A DNA stretch of 37,482 bases. Origin: Bacteroidota bacterium. GTDB lineage: Bacteria > Bacteroidota > Bacteroidia > Flavobacteriales > Flavobacteriaceae. Shown here one piece after another: positions 7,579 to 15,487 of the stretch; position 1 is the stretch's first letter, and each line of letters begins with the position of its first letter. Position numbers and translations under genes: made by a program. The stretch is from assembly GCA_027619415.1 (NCBI GenBank), contig JAQCFO010000018.1, positions 1 through 37,482 of the forward strand, given 5' to 3'. The notes below the pieces were generated by a model, which had not been told where the DNA came from, did no database searches, and saw only the letters and a program-made list of their open reading frames with translations.

Positions 7579-9054
7579 ATGATTTTTAAACTAATTCAAT
7601 TACAGTGGAAAGCCTTTTTCAGGACAGGCTCTTTAGGCGGAAGCATGATCACTAAAGCACTTACTTGGCTTGGGATGGTGTATTTTATTTTCATAACAAC
7701 CGTCTTAGGACTTCTTTCCTATAAACTACTTACAGAAGACTTCCCTGTTGAGAATCCCCTTTTATTTATTAACAAACAGCTGATATACGTGTTTGCGTAT
7801 TGGATAGTTATAAGATATTTTACACAAAAACCACCTGTATTAAATATTAGAGCGCTACTTATCACGCCAGTTTCTAAAATACAAATAGTGAGATACGCCC
7901 TAAGCAAGTCTGTTTTTTCGTTTTTTAACGTTATAGCGCTTTTTTATTTAATTCCATTTTCTCTTCTATTGTTAAAAAGCGGAAATTATGAGCCCTATGG
8001 GCTTTTGAGCTGGAATCTGGCTGTTTTGGGATTCGTTTACATTACACATTATTTAAATATTTTAATTAACAGCAACAACAAGGCTTTTTACTTAATTGCC
8101 GCAGGACTAGTATTAATAAAAGGGCTAGAGTATTTTGAAATATTTGATTTTACAATTTATTCTCAAGCGTTGTTTTATTCTTTTTATGAAACGCCTTTGT
8201 TAGCACTATTACCCTGGATCATGTTAGTTTTTCTATATAACAGAGTTTTTTCTTTTTTTAAAAAAGGACTATATATTGACACTGGGCTGGAAGTAAAAGT
8301 TAAAGAAGCTACTTTTCAGGATTACTCTTGGCTTAATAGGTTTGGCAAACTTTCGACCTTTTTAAAAAATGATCTTAGACTAATAGTCAGATCAAAAAGA
8401 GCAAGAGGGACCGTTGTTGCAGGAGTGTTTTTTCTTTTTTATGGATTTATTTTTCTTTTTCAAGAAGAAACTTTCGGATCTTTTATGACATTTTTTGCTT
8501 ATATGTTTTCTTCTGGAGGGTTTCTTTTTATGTTTGGAGGAATGGTTCCTAGCTGGGACAGCCAATATTATCCGCTAATGATGTGTCAAAATATTCATTA
8601 TAATGAATATTTGAAATCAAAATGGTCCCTAGTGGTTTTGGCAACTATAGCCTCAACCTTAATTGCATCAGCTCTTTATTCTTTTCAAGGAATAGAAGCG
8701 TTATGCGCTGTTATTGCAGGAGGACTTTATAACATAGGGGTTAACGGATATCTAACTCTTTGGGCTGGAGCTTACACAAAATCGCCTATTGACTTAAACT
8801 CCAGCAAAAACCCCTTTGGAGATAAAAAAGCCGTCAACATGAAAACGCTTTTGATAACTATTCCTCAAATTGTTTTACCTGTTTTTGTTTACTTTTTGGG
8901 CAGTTACTATTTTAATAATTTAATTGGATGTGCCATGGTAGGCTTAATAGGTGTTTTGGGATTGGGCTTAAAAGACGTCGTTTTTCAGCAAATAGTAAAA
9001 ACATATAAATCAGAAAAATATTCCACACTTAACGCTTATAAACAAAACTCATAA
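7579..9054 (+). CDS. DUF5687 membrane protein, putative ABC permease
   Basis: 491-residue multi-pass inner-membrane protein of the DUF5687 family, common in Bacteroidota. It opens with MIFKLIQLQWKAFFRT and has about ten or more hydrophobic helices spread over the whole length. A polar loop at about 235-275 (DYSWLNRFGKLSTFLKNDLRLIVRSKRARG) resembles the cytoplasmic segment of ABC-2 type permeases. The next gene, 2 bases away, is an ABC ATPase, so the two likely form one transporter with this protein as the membrane part. The substrate is unknown. The start is held by the conserved N-terminus, although the promoter box lies almost on it. Confidence 0.85.
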   Translation: MIFKLIQLQWKAFFRTGSLGGSMITKALTWLGMVYFIFITTVLGLLSYKLLTEDFPVENPLLFINKQLIYVFAYWIVIRYFTQKPPVLNIRALLITPVSKIQIVRYALSKSVFSFFNVIALFYLIPFSLLLLKSGNYEPYGLLSWNLAVLGFVYITHYLNILINSNNKAFYLIAAGLVLIKGLEYFEIFDFTIYSQALFYSFYETPLLALLPWIMLVFLYNRVFSFFKKGLYIDTGLEVKVKEATFQDYSWLNRFGKLSTFLKNDLRLIVRSKRARGTVVAGVFFLFYGFIFLFQEETFGSFMTFFAYMFSSGGFLFMFGGMVPSWDSQYYPLMMCQNIHYNEYLKSKWSLVVLATIASTLIASALYSFQGIEALCAVIAGGLYNIGVNGYLTLWAGAYTKSPIDLNSSKNPFGDKKAVNMKTLLITIPQIVLPVFVYFLGSYYFNNLIGCAMVGLIGVLGLGLKDVVFQQIVKTYKSEKYSTLNAYKQNS

Positions 9055-9056
9055 TC

Positions 9057-9755
9057 ATGATTAGCTTTAAAAACATTCTTAAACAATATTCTAAACAAAC
9101 AGTTTTAGACATAGATTCATTAGATATTCCGGTAGGTCAAACTTTTGGTTTAGTAGGAAACAATGGAGCAGGGAAAACCACTTTGTTTAGCGCGCTTTTA
9201 GATTTAATAAAGCCATCAAAAGGCAAGGTTACCAACAATGGAGTTGACGTAAGCCAAAGTGAAGACTGGAAGTCATTTACAACAGCTTTTCTTGACGAAA
9301 CCTTTTTGATAGGGTATTTAATGCCAGAAGAATATTTTTATTTTATTGGAGATCTTCGAGGGTTAAATAAAAAAGAAGTGGATATTTTTTTATCTCAATT
9401 TGAAGATTTTTTTCATGGAGAAATTTTAGGAGGAAAGAAATACCTAAGAGATCTTTCAAAAGGAAATCAAAAAAAAGCTGGCGTTATTGCCGCTTTAATT
9501 GGGGAGCCAAAAGTGGTAATTTTAGATGAGCCTTTCGCAAATCTTGATCCAACAACGCAAATTAGACTCAAAGCCATTGTAAAGGACCTGTCCGAAAACA
9601 AGGATGTGACTGTGCTTGTTTCTAGCCATGATATTCAAGATGTAACAGAAGTTTGTGAAAGAATAGTTTTGTTAGAAAAAGGAAGAGTTATCAAAGATCT
9701 TATTACAAGCCCACAAACTTTAAAAGAATTAGAGTCTTATTTTAAAGGAGAATAG
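9057..9755 (+). CDS. ABC transporter ATP-binding protein
   Basis: 232-residue ATPase subunit. The Walker A motif GNNGAGKTT is at 34-42, the signature LSKGN at 133-137 (a variant of LSGGQ), Walker B VILDEP at 154-159, the D-loop NLD at 162-164 and the switch histidine in SSHD at 191. The LSKG signature is usual for ABC-2 type exporters and the Gld/Nod/CcmA-like group. It starts 2 bases after the DUF5687 gene, so both are expected to work as one export or membrane-remodelling complex. The motifs are complete, so it should be active. Confidence 0.93.
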   Translation: MISFKNILKQYSKQTVLDIDSLDIPVGQTFGLVGNNGAGKTTLFSALLDLIKPSKGKVTNNGVDVSQSEDWKSFTTAFLDETFLIGYLMPEEYFYFIGDLRGLNKKEVDIFLSQFEDFFHGEILGGKKYLRDLSKGNQKKAGVIAALIGEPKVVILDEPFANLDPTTQIRLKAIVKDLSENKDVTVLVSSHDIQDVTEVCERIVLLEKGRVIKDLITSPQTLKELESYFKGE

Positions 9756-9804
9756 ATTTTAATTCAATTATTTTAGAATATTCCATAATAAAATTCATTA
9801 TTTT

Positions 9805-12255
9805 ATGTCATTGAATATAAAGATTCAATACAACGTGAAAAAGCACACCTTTATACTAATTTTAAGCATGTTTTTCTTGTCGTGTTCGACAAGTAAAAAC
9901 AAAACATTAAACAAAGGTTATCACTCGATTGTTTCAAACTACAACGTATTATTTAATGGAGAAAACTATATTAACGAAGGCCTTTTACAGGCTCAAGAGT
10001 CTTTTGTAGATGATTTTTGGGAGATTTTGCCTATTGAGAAAATAAGCCTTTCAAAAGACATTATTACAGTAGATGGAACAGGGAACGAAAATTTTTTAAA
10101 ATCAGAAGAAAAAGCTGCTAAGACCATCCAGAAGCACTCCATGCTTATAAATAATGTTCAGTATAATTCAAAAATTGCTCAAGCGCACCTTCTTTTGGGC
10201 AGAGCAAGGTATTTGGATCAACGATTTATTCCCGCCTTAGATGCCTTTAATCAAATTTATAAAGAGGACTTGACTTTTGACGAGTGGTGCCATTCAGTTA
10301 TATGGAAAGCGAAATGTAATATTAGGCTAGAACAAGAGAAACTAGCGTTAGGGCTATTAAGCTCTTTGCTAAAAAAAGAAAAATTAACTCCTAAAATAAA
10401 AGCGGATGCAAACGCAACTTTAGCGATGGCTTATTTACAGCTGCAAAAAAACGATTCAGCAATAAAGCCACTTAAAGTGGCTTCGTCTAACGAAAAAAAC
10501 AAGCAACTTAAGGCGAGGTATTTGTATGTGTTAGGCCAGATTTATGAAGAAAAAAACGAAAAAGACTCCGCATATGCTACATTTAAAAAAATTACAAACT
10601 TTAAAAGAAGCATCCCCAGAATTATATTAATAAATGCCAAAATAAAGACTTTATTAAAGGGTACTTTAAGCGATAACGAGCCTGAATTTAAAAAAACAAT
10701 TGACAATATTGAGAACGAACCTTTTTTAGATAAAATTTATTACGGGTATTCAAAACTACTATTCTCTAAAGATTCGATTTCTAAAGCGATATTTTATTTA
10801 AATAAGGCCCTCAAACAGAGCCCCCATGACAAGAAGCTTTTATCTAAAGGTTACGAAAAACTTTCGGAAATAAACTTTAAAAAATCTAACTATGTAGCAT
10901 CAGGTAAATATTTAGATAGCACACTAAACAATTTAGAGAAAAACTCAAAAAAATTTTGGGAGTTAAGTAGAAGAAAAAAAGGCTTAGATCGCGTTGTTAA
11001 GCTAGAAGAAAACATTATTCTTTACGATAGCTTAATAAAAATTTCAACTTACGAACCTTATAGACTCAAAGAGATTTTAAATCATATAGAGAGTAAAAAT
11101 AAAAGAACAGAAATCATCCAACAAACTAAAGAGATAGGTCTTGTAAAAACAAAAAACAACGACAGTTTTTATTTTTATAACAGTCAGCTATTAGAGCTTG
11201 GAAAAAAAGCATTTAAAAAGATTTGGGGACAAAGAGCTAGAAAATCTTATTGGAGGAGCGTTACTAGCAACAGCGTTACTGTTTTAGAAGAGACAAAAAA
11301 AATAACCCCAGACAAAGGCGTTTTAAAGAAAATTAAATTAGTGAATCAAGGGCTTTTAGCGAAAGTTCCAATGACAAAATTTCAAAAAGACAGCATTAAT
11401 AACCTTAAAAACAAATCGTATTTAAGACTTGCAGAAATATATTTAGAAAAATATAACGATTACTTGTTAGCCGAAAGCAAGTTAAGCCAACTTATAAACA
11501 TAAATCCTTCAAAAGACATTTTAGTTGAAGCAAATTATTTACTCTATAAAAGTTATAAAAAACAAAACAAAACAAAAGCAAATAAATTAAGACTAGAAAT
11601 CATTAAAGAATATCCGACTTCTAAATTCGCGAAAATATTAAAAGACAGAAATAAGATTTTAGAAGAAGAGAAGGGAACGTTAAAGAAATTGGACAGCCTT
11701 AACTCTTTTTTTAGTGAACAAAAGTTCGAGGAAGTATTGATCGGAATAGAGAAGCAAGTGGCCTTTATTGAGAACAAAGAAATTTTAATTGACTTCGAGC
11801 TATTAAGAGCACAGACAATGGGAAAATTAGAGGGAGTTCTCAAATACAAGGAAGAGCTAAAAAATATCACACAAAAACATCCTAGTAGCGCTAAGATTTT
11901 AGAAATAAAAAAAATTTATGAATCTTTAAATAAAAAATGGCAAACTAATCCCAAAAAAATAGTTGCAAGCGATTACAATATTGTATTTATAATAAACAAG
12001 GAAGAATTTTTAGTAGACTCGCTATTAAATAGTCTTAAAAAAGCACCGCTCAATAATCACAGAATAGCAGTTGATGTTTACGATAATAGCACAAGATTAA
12101 TTGTAATAAAAGATATAGAAAGCAAAAAAGAGGCCTCAAAACTTTTAGAATTAATAAAAGAAAAAATAGAGTTTTTAAGACTAAAGAATAATTTTGTAGT
12201 TTTGTCTTCCCAGTATAAAAACATACTGATTTTCAAGACTTTAGACTTGAACTGA
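9805..12255 (+). CDS. sprE: SprE/PorW-like TPR lipoprotein of the type IX secretion system
   Basis: 816-residue lipoprotein, rich in tetratricopeptide-like helical repeats, matching SprE (PorW), which is needed for type IX secretion and gliding motility in Flavobacterium. The lipobox region is SMFFLSC, followed by a polar stretch. The early family block YHSIVSNYNVLFNGENYI and the block WEILPIE... KAAKTIQKHSM... DQRFIPALDAFNQI are diagnostic. TPR-like helices run through the middle; the C-terminal 90 residues look like a small alpha/beta domain (YNIVFIINKEEFLVDSLLNSL). Two starts are possible: ATG 9805, or GTG 9835, which gives a cleaner lipoprotein signal with cysteine 17. The upstream ABC genes end 49 bases before. 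Bactofilin follows after 4 bases. Confidence 0.85.
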   Translation: MSLNIKIQYNVKKHTFILILSMFFLSCSTSKNKTLNKGYHSIVSNYNVLFNGENYINEGLLQAQESFVDDFWEILPIEKISLSKDIITVDGTGNENFLKSEEKAAKTIQKHSMLINNVQYNSKIAQAHLLLGRARYLDQRFIPALDAFNQIYKEDLTFDEWCHSVIWKAKCNIRLEQEKLALGLLSSLLKKEKLTPKIKADANATLAMAYLQLQKNDSAIKPLKVASSNEKNKQLKARYLYVLGQIYEEKNEKDSAYATFKKITNFKRSIPRIILINAKIKTLLKGTLSDNEPEFKKTIDNIENEPFLDKIYYGYSKLLFSKDSISKAIFYLNKALKQSPHDKKLLSKGYEKLSEINFKKSNYVASGKYLDSTLNNLEKNSKKFWELSRRKKGLDRVVKLEENIILYDSLIKISTYEPYRLKEILNHIESKNKRTEIIQQTKEIGLVKTKNNDSFYFYNSQLLELGKKAFKKIWGQRARKSYWRSVTSNSVTVLEETKKITPDKGVLKKIKLVNQGLLAKVPMTKFQKDSINNLKNKSYLRLAEIYLEKYNDYLLAESKLSQLININPSKDILVEANYLLYKSYKKQNKTKANKLRLEIIKEYPTSKFAKILKDRNKILEEEKGTLKKLDSLNSFFSEQKFEEVLIGIEKQVAFIENKEILIDFELLRAQTMGKLEGVLKYKEELKNITQKHPSSAKILEIKKIYESLNKKWQTNPKKIVASDYNIVFIINKEEFLVDSLLNSLKKAPLNNHRIAVDVYDNSTRLIVIKDIESKKEASKLLELIKEKIEFLRLKNNFVVLSSQYKNILIFKTLDLN

Positions 12256-12259
12256 AATT

Positions 12260-12682
12260 ATGAGGTTTAATTTAAATAAAAATACAGTCATGCAGCAACC
12301 AAGAGAATCTAATAAAATAGACATTATAGAGAAGTCAACAAAAATAGTAGGAGATATTACTTCACAAGCAGATTTTAGAATAGATGGAAATGTAGAAGGA
12401 ACTATAACAACGTCAGGAAAAGTTGTTGTTGGAGAAGAGGGGTGTGTTACCGGAATTGTAATTTGCACGAACTCGGATGTTGCAGGCTCAATAAAAGGAC
12501 GACTCGATGTTTCAGGAATCTTATCTTTAAAATCTTCTGCAAAAATTGAAGGAGAAGTTATTGCAGGCAAACTGGCAATTGAAGAAGGCGCAAATGTTGA
12601 CGCAAATATTTCAATGAAGGGAGCAAAAAAAATGAAAGCCATTTCAAGTGATGAAAAAACACAATCAGAAAAAACAGCCTAG
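12260..12682 (+). CDS. Bactofilin (polymer-forming cytoskeletal protein)
   Basis: 140 residues with the bactofilin beta-helix core (about 25-120), seen as repeated short strands ending in glycine (GDITSQADFRIDGNVEGTI, GKVVVGEEG, GSIKGRLDVSG, GEVIAGKLAIEEGA) and flanked by short disordered tails. Bactofilins self-assemble without nucleotide into filaments that scaffold cell shape or envelope machines. It is 4 bases after sprE and its last 32 bases overlap atpZ. An in-frame ATG at 12290 is an alternative start; 12260 (MRFNL...) fits the usual short charged head. The position beside sprE hints at a link with the envelope, but this is inference. Confidence 0.92.
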   Translation: MRFNLNKNTVMQQPRESNKIDIIEKSTKIVGDITSQADFRIDGNVEGTITTSGKVVVGEEGCVTGIVICTNSDVAGSIKGRLDVSGILSLKSSAKIEGEVIAGKLAIEEGANVDANISMKGAKKMKAISSDEKTQSEKTA

Positions 12683-12869
12683 TCCTTTTTTGATTTTTTT
12701 GGGATTAGTTTTTCAGATGGGAGTGATTATTTTTTGCGCTGCCAAACTTGGAAAATATATTGACCTTATCTATGGTTTTGATAGAGTTTTTACTGCAATT
12801 ATCACTTTGTCAGGAGTTTTAATTTCTTTTTATATTCTAATAAAGCAATTAAAAAAAATCAATCAATAA
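12651..12869 (+). CDS. AtpZ/AtpI-like ATP synthase accessory protein
   Basis: 72-residue protein with two membrane helices (about 11-30 and 41-63) joined by a short loop with GKYIDLIYGFDR, the pattern of the AtpZ/AtpI family that helps c-ring assembly or ion supply for the F-type ATP synthase. The ATG at 12651 is used; a GTG at 12648 directly before it is possible. It starts inside the bactofilin gene, suggesting translational coupling, and lies 149 bases before atpB. Confidence 0.83.
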   Translation: MKKHNQKKQPSPFLIFLGLVFQMGVIIFCAAKLGKYIDLIYGFDRVFTAIITLSGVLISFYILIKQLKKINQ

Positions 12870-13018
12870 CTCATGTTTTAAGTCTGTATTCATCATTTAA
12901 AGGAGACAGTCAAATGTCAATAAAATTTTTATAAATTTTTTACAAATCATATTTTTATTTTTTAGTTAATAGCCTTATCTTTGCGGCTTTATTTTTAATA
13001 CTTAAGAAAGGTCTCAAA
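12870..13018 (+). promoter_or_regulatory. Spacer before atpB with SD-like mini-frame and promoter
   Basis: 149 bases without a recognisable gene. It holds AAGGAG at 12899-12904 followed by ATG at 12914 and a six-codon frame (MSIKFL, stop), odd in a genome that rarely uses Shine-Dalgarno sites. Beyond that stop the same frame stays open and hydrophobic for some 45 codons. Flavobacteria often have one more small membrane gene (DUF6168) here, and this may be its remnant; that is a guess. A promoter box lies at 12976-12983. Confidence 0.4.
12976..12983 (+). promoter_or_regulatory. -7 box for the atp operon
   Basis: TATCTTTG followed by CGG, an exact TAnnTTTG match with the common flavobacterial trailing bases, 35 bases before the atpB start. 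It would let atpBEFHAG be transcribed apart from sprE, bactofilin and atpZ. No good -33 TTG was found. Confidence 0.6.
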
Positions 13019-14119
13019 TTGAAAAAACAAAGACATTTAGCATTTACTGTTTTAATCTTCTTTTTTGGACTGACTGTTGGCCGATCCTCAACGACTTTTT
13101 CTGAGAAAGATAAATCAGAAAAAGGAGATATTAAATCTGAAATAAAAGAGTACATAAACCACCACTTAAAAGACAGTCATTCTTTTTTAATTACTTCTTA
13201 CAAAAACGAAGAGACTGGAGAAATGGTTTATATTGAGCTTCCTCTTCCTATAATCCTATATGATAATGGACTCAGGTTTTTTTGGTCTTCAGATTTCAAA
13301 CATGGAGAAAAAGTGGTTGTTAGTGGAGAAAATTATTATAAGCTAGAATATCACGACAGTAGAATTTATAAAACAGATAAAGAAGGAACGATTGAATATG
13401 ACGCAGAACACCACCCTTTAAACGAGAAACCTTTAGATTTTTCAATAACCAAAAACGTAGCAACAATTCTATTGGTCTCGATATTGATGTTGCTTCTTTT
13501 TGTAAGTTTAGCAAAATCATTTAAATACAATAAAGGCATCTCTAAAGGAATGGGAAGGTTTTTTGAGCCAATTATTCTTTATATTAGAGATGAAATAGCG
13601 ATTCCAAATATCGGAGAAAAAAAGTACAAAAACTATATGAGTTATTTGTTGACTATCTTTTTTTTCGTCTGGTTTCTAAACATGCTTGGCTTAACTCCTT
13701 TAGGGGTTAACGTCACAGGAAATATTGCGGTTACTTTTTCTTTAGCTTTGCTTACGTTTATTATTACTAATGTAACGGCTAATAAAAGTTATTGGGGGCA
13801 CATCTTTTGGATGCCTGGAGTTCCCGTGGTTATAAAGATAGTTTTGGCTCCTATTGAACTGTTGGGGGTTTTAATAAAACCTTTCTCTCTGCTTATAAGG
13901 CTTTATGCTAACATTCAAGCGGGACACATTGTTTTAATGAGCCTTATAGGACTTATGTTTGTGTTTAATAATTGGGTTGGAGGCAGCTTGTCGTTTGGGT
14001 TGGCATTCTTTATTTCAATAATTGAAATATTAGTAGCGCTATTACAGGCTTATATTTTTACAATGCTTTCAGCATTGTATTTTGGATTTGCAGTTGCAGA
14101 ATATGATGAGGAACATTAA
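13019..14119 (+). CDS. atpB: F-type ATP synthase subunit a
   Basis: 366-residue membrane subunit that forms the two proton half-channels of Fo. The essential arginine is R294 in LLIRLYANIQAGH. Residues 1-25 look like a signal peptide, followed by a polar domain of about 120 residues before the first core helix (about 145-165); this long N-terminus is usual for Bacteroidota subunit a. The core helices run to residue 360. The start is TTG at 13019 (MKKQRHLAF): no ATG or GTG lies upstream in frame and the signal peptide would be lost from any later start. Confidence 0.95.
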   Translation: MKKQRHLAFTVLIFFFGLTVGRSSTTFSEKDKSEKGDIKSEIKEYINHHLKDSHSFLITSYKNEETGEMVYIELPLPIILYDNGLRFFWSSDFKHGEKVVVSGENYYKLEYHDSRIYKTDKEGTIEYDAEHHPLNEKPLDFSITKNVATILLVSILMLLLFVSLAKSFKYNKGISKGMGRFFEPIILYIRDEIAIPNIGEKKYKNYMSYLLTIFFFVWFLNMLGLTPLGVNVTGNIAVTFSLALLTFIITNVTANKSYWGHIFWMPGVPVVIKIVLAPIELLGVLIKPFSLLIRLYANIQAGHIVLMSLIGLMFVFNNWVGGSLSFGLAFFISIIEILVALLQAYIFTMLSALYFGFAVAEYDEEH

Positions 14120-14149
14120 AAAAGAATGTTTAATTAAAATTATATAAAT

Positions 14150-14350
14150 ATGGAATCAGTAATGGATTTAACTTTAGTAGGAGGTGGATTAGTAGTAATT
14201 GGAGTTGGAATTGGAATCGGTTTAACGGGCAAGGGGGCTATGGAAGCTATCGGCCGTCAACCTGATGCTAGCGGAAAAATTCAAGTAGCTGCGTTAATTT
14301 TAGCCGCTCTTGTTGAGGGAATAGGATTCGCTGCATTGTTTGCGCTGTAA
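14150..14350 (+). CDS. atpE: F-type ATP synthase subunit c
   Basis: 66-residue proteolipid that builds the rotor ring of Fo. There are two membrane helices joined by the polar loop RQP (36-38), and the ion-binding glutamate is E56 in AALVEGIGF. The glycine-rich first helix (GVGIGIGLTGKGA) is typical. The sodium-type pattern (Gln in helix 1 and Glu-Ser/Thr in helix 2) is absent, so proton coupling is expected. A nested hairpin follows it, before atpF. Confidence 0.95.
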   Translation: MESVMDLTLVGGGLVVIGVGIGIGLTGKGAMEAIGRQPDASGKIQVAALILAALVEGIGFAALFAL

Positions 14351-14362
14351 GCTAATCGTTAC

Positions 14363-14407
14363 ACTTTTCACAACAGCAAAACTTTGGTTTTGTCTTTTGT
14401 GAAAAGT
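14363..14407 (+). ncRNA. Nested hairpin between atpE and atpF
   Basis: The outer stem is perfect over 11 bp, ACTTTTCACAA (14363-14373) with TTGTGAAAAGT (14397-14407). The inner stem is 6 bp, CAAAAC (14377-14382) with GTTTTG (14387-14392), loop TTTG. The two are joined by a small internal loop. It fills the 77-base gap. Because subunit c is needed in about tenfold excess, a structure here could stop decay or part of transcription downstream of atpE. The pairing is seen; the role is inference. Confidence 0.7.
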
Positions 14408-14427
14408 TAATTTAAAATATTAAATAA

Positions 14428-14928
14428 ATGGAAAACCTTATATCACAATTTTCGTTTGGCTTGTTTGTTTGGCAGACTGTTATTTTTATTGCATTAATAT
14501 ATCTTCTTAAAAAGTTTGCTTGGAAGCCTATTTTAGATTCCATAAATGAAAGAGAGCAAGGAATAAAAGATGCATTACTTTCTGCTGAAAAAGCCAGAGA
14601 AGAGATGGCGTCCCTTCAATTAGACAATGAATTAACTCTTAAAAAAGCAAGGGCAGAAAGAGACACGCTACTTAAAGAAGCAAGAGAGATTAAACAAAAA
14701 GTTATAGATGACGCTAAAACGGAAGCTAAAACGGAAGCCAAAAAAATAATTAGTCAAGCTAAAGAAGCGATTCAGAATGAAAAAAACTCAGCTATAGTTG
14801 ATTTAAAAAATCAAATGGCAGACCTGTCAGTCGGAATTGCTGAAAAAGTTTTACAATCTAAAATGTCTGAAGACAAGGCGCAGATGAATTTAGTAAAGGA
14901 ACTTATTAAAGACGTTACATTAAAATAA
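14428..14928 (+). CDS. atpF: F-type ATP synthase subunit b
   Basis: 166-residue peripheral-stalk subunit. One N-terminal membrane helix (about residues 7-27, FSFGLFVWQTVIFIALIYLL) is followed by KKFAWKPILDSINEREQGI, the family signature, then a long charged helix rich in Ala, Lys and Glu that dimerises along the stalk. A 12-bp tandem duplication (14713-14736) repeats KTEA in that helix. It ends one base before atpH. Confidence 0.95.
   Translation: MENLISQFSFGLFVWQTVIFIALIYLLKKFAWKPILDSINEREQGIKDALLSAEKAREEMASLQLDNELTLKKARAERDTLLKEAREIKQKVIDDAKTEAKTEAKKIISQAKEAIQNEKNSAIVDLKNQMADLSVGIAEKVLQSKMSEDKAQMNLVKELIKDVTLK
14713..14736. repeat. 12-bp tandem duplication in atpF
   Basis: Two copies of GCTAAAACGGAA lie in tandem, giving AKTEAKTEAKK in the stalk helix of subunit b. 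The duplication keeps the frame and the helix-forming composition. Confidence 0.75.
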
Positions 14929-14929
14929 A

Positions 14930-15484
14930 ATGAAAACAAGTCGAGCAGCCATAAGATATGCCAAAGCTTTAGTTCTAGAATCTGTCGAAAAGAACAGTCT
15001 AGAACAAACTTTTAACGACATGGATTTGGTGTTAAATACTTTTAAAGAAAACTCAAAATTGAGTCATCTTATAGAAAGCCGAGTGATAAAAAACAGCATA
15101 AAATCAAGCTCCTTGCTTTTAGTATTTAAAGAAATGAGCACTTTAACAAAGAGTTTAATTCGCGTTTTAGATGAAAATAACAGAATAAATTTATTTGAAA
15201 TCATTGCCTATAAATTTATTGAACTATATAAACAGCATAAAGGAATTCAGTCTGCAACAGTTACATCTGCGGCCCCTTTAAGTAAAGAAATGGAAGAACA
15301 AGTTTTGGATACTATTTCTAAACTAACAAGTAAAAAAACTACTTTATTAAACAAAGTAGACAGCAGTTTAATAGGAGGTTTTGTTTTAAGGTTAGGGGAT
15401 ATTGAATATAATGCTAGTTTTAAAAACAAACTAAAGAATATTAAGCAAGAATTTAATAAAAACACAAATTTATCAATATCATAG
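14930..15484 (+). CDS. atpH: F-type ATP synthase subunit delta
   Basis: 184-residue soluble subunit linking the peripheral stalk to the top of F1. It begins TSRAAIRYAKALV, as expected for the helical N-terminal domain. The C-terminal half carries the signature VTSAAPLSKEMEEQV and VDSSLIGGFVLRLGDIEYNASFKNKL. It lies one base after atpF and 3 bases before atpA. Confidence 0.94.
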   Translation: MKTSRAAIRYAKALVLESVEKNSLEQTFNDMDLVLNTFKENSKLSHLIESRVIKNSIKSSSLLLVFKEMSTLTKSLIRVLDENNRINLFEIIAYKFIELYKQHKGIQSATVTSAAPLSKEMEEQVLDTISKLTSKKTTLLNKVDSSLIGGFVLRLGDIEYNASFKNKLKNIKQEFNKNTNLSIS

Positions 15485-15487
15485 ATT

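Noticed and set aside
12241-12642. A 133-codon open frame opposite the bactofilin gene
   Set aside because: It mirrors the bactofilin coding sequence, is low in complexity and has no family-like motif.
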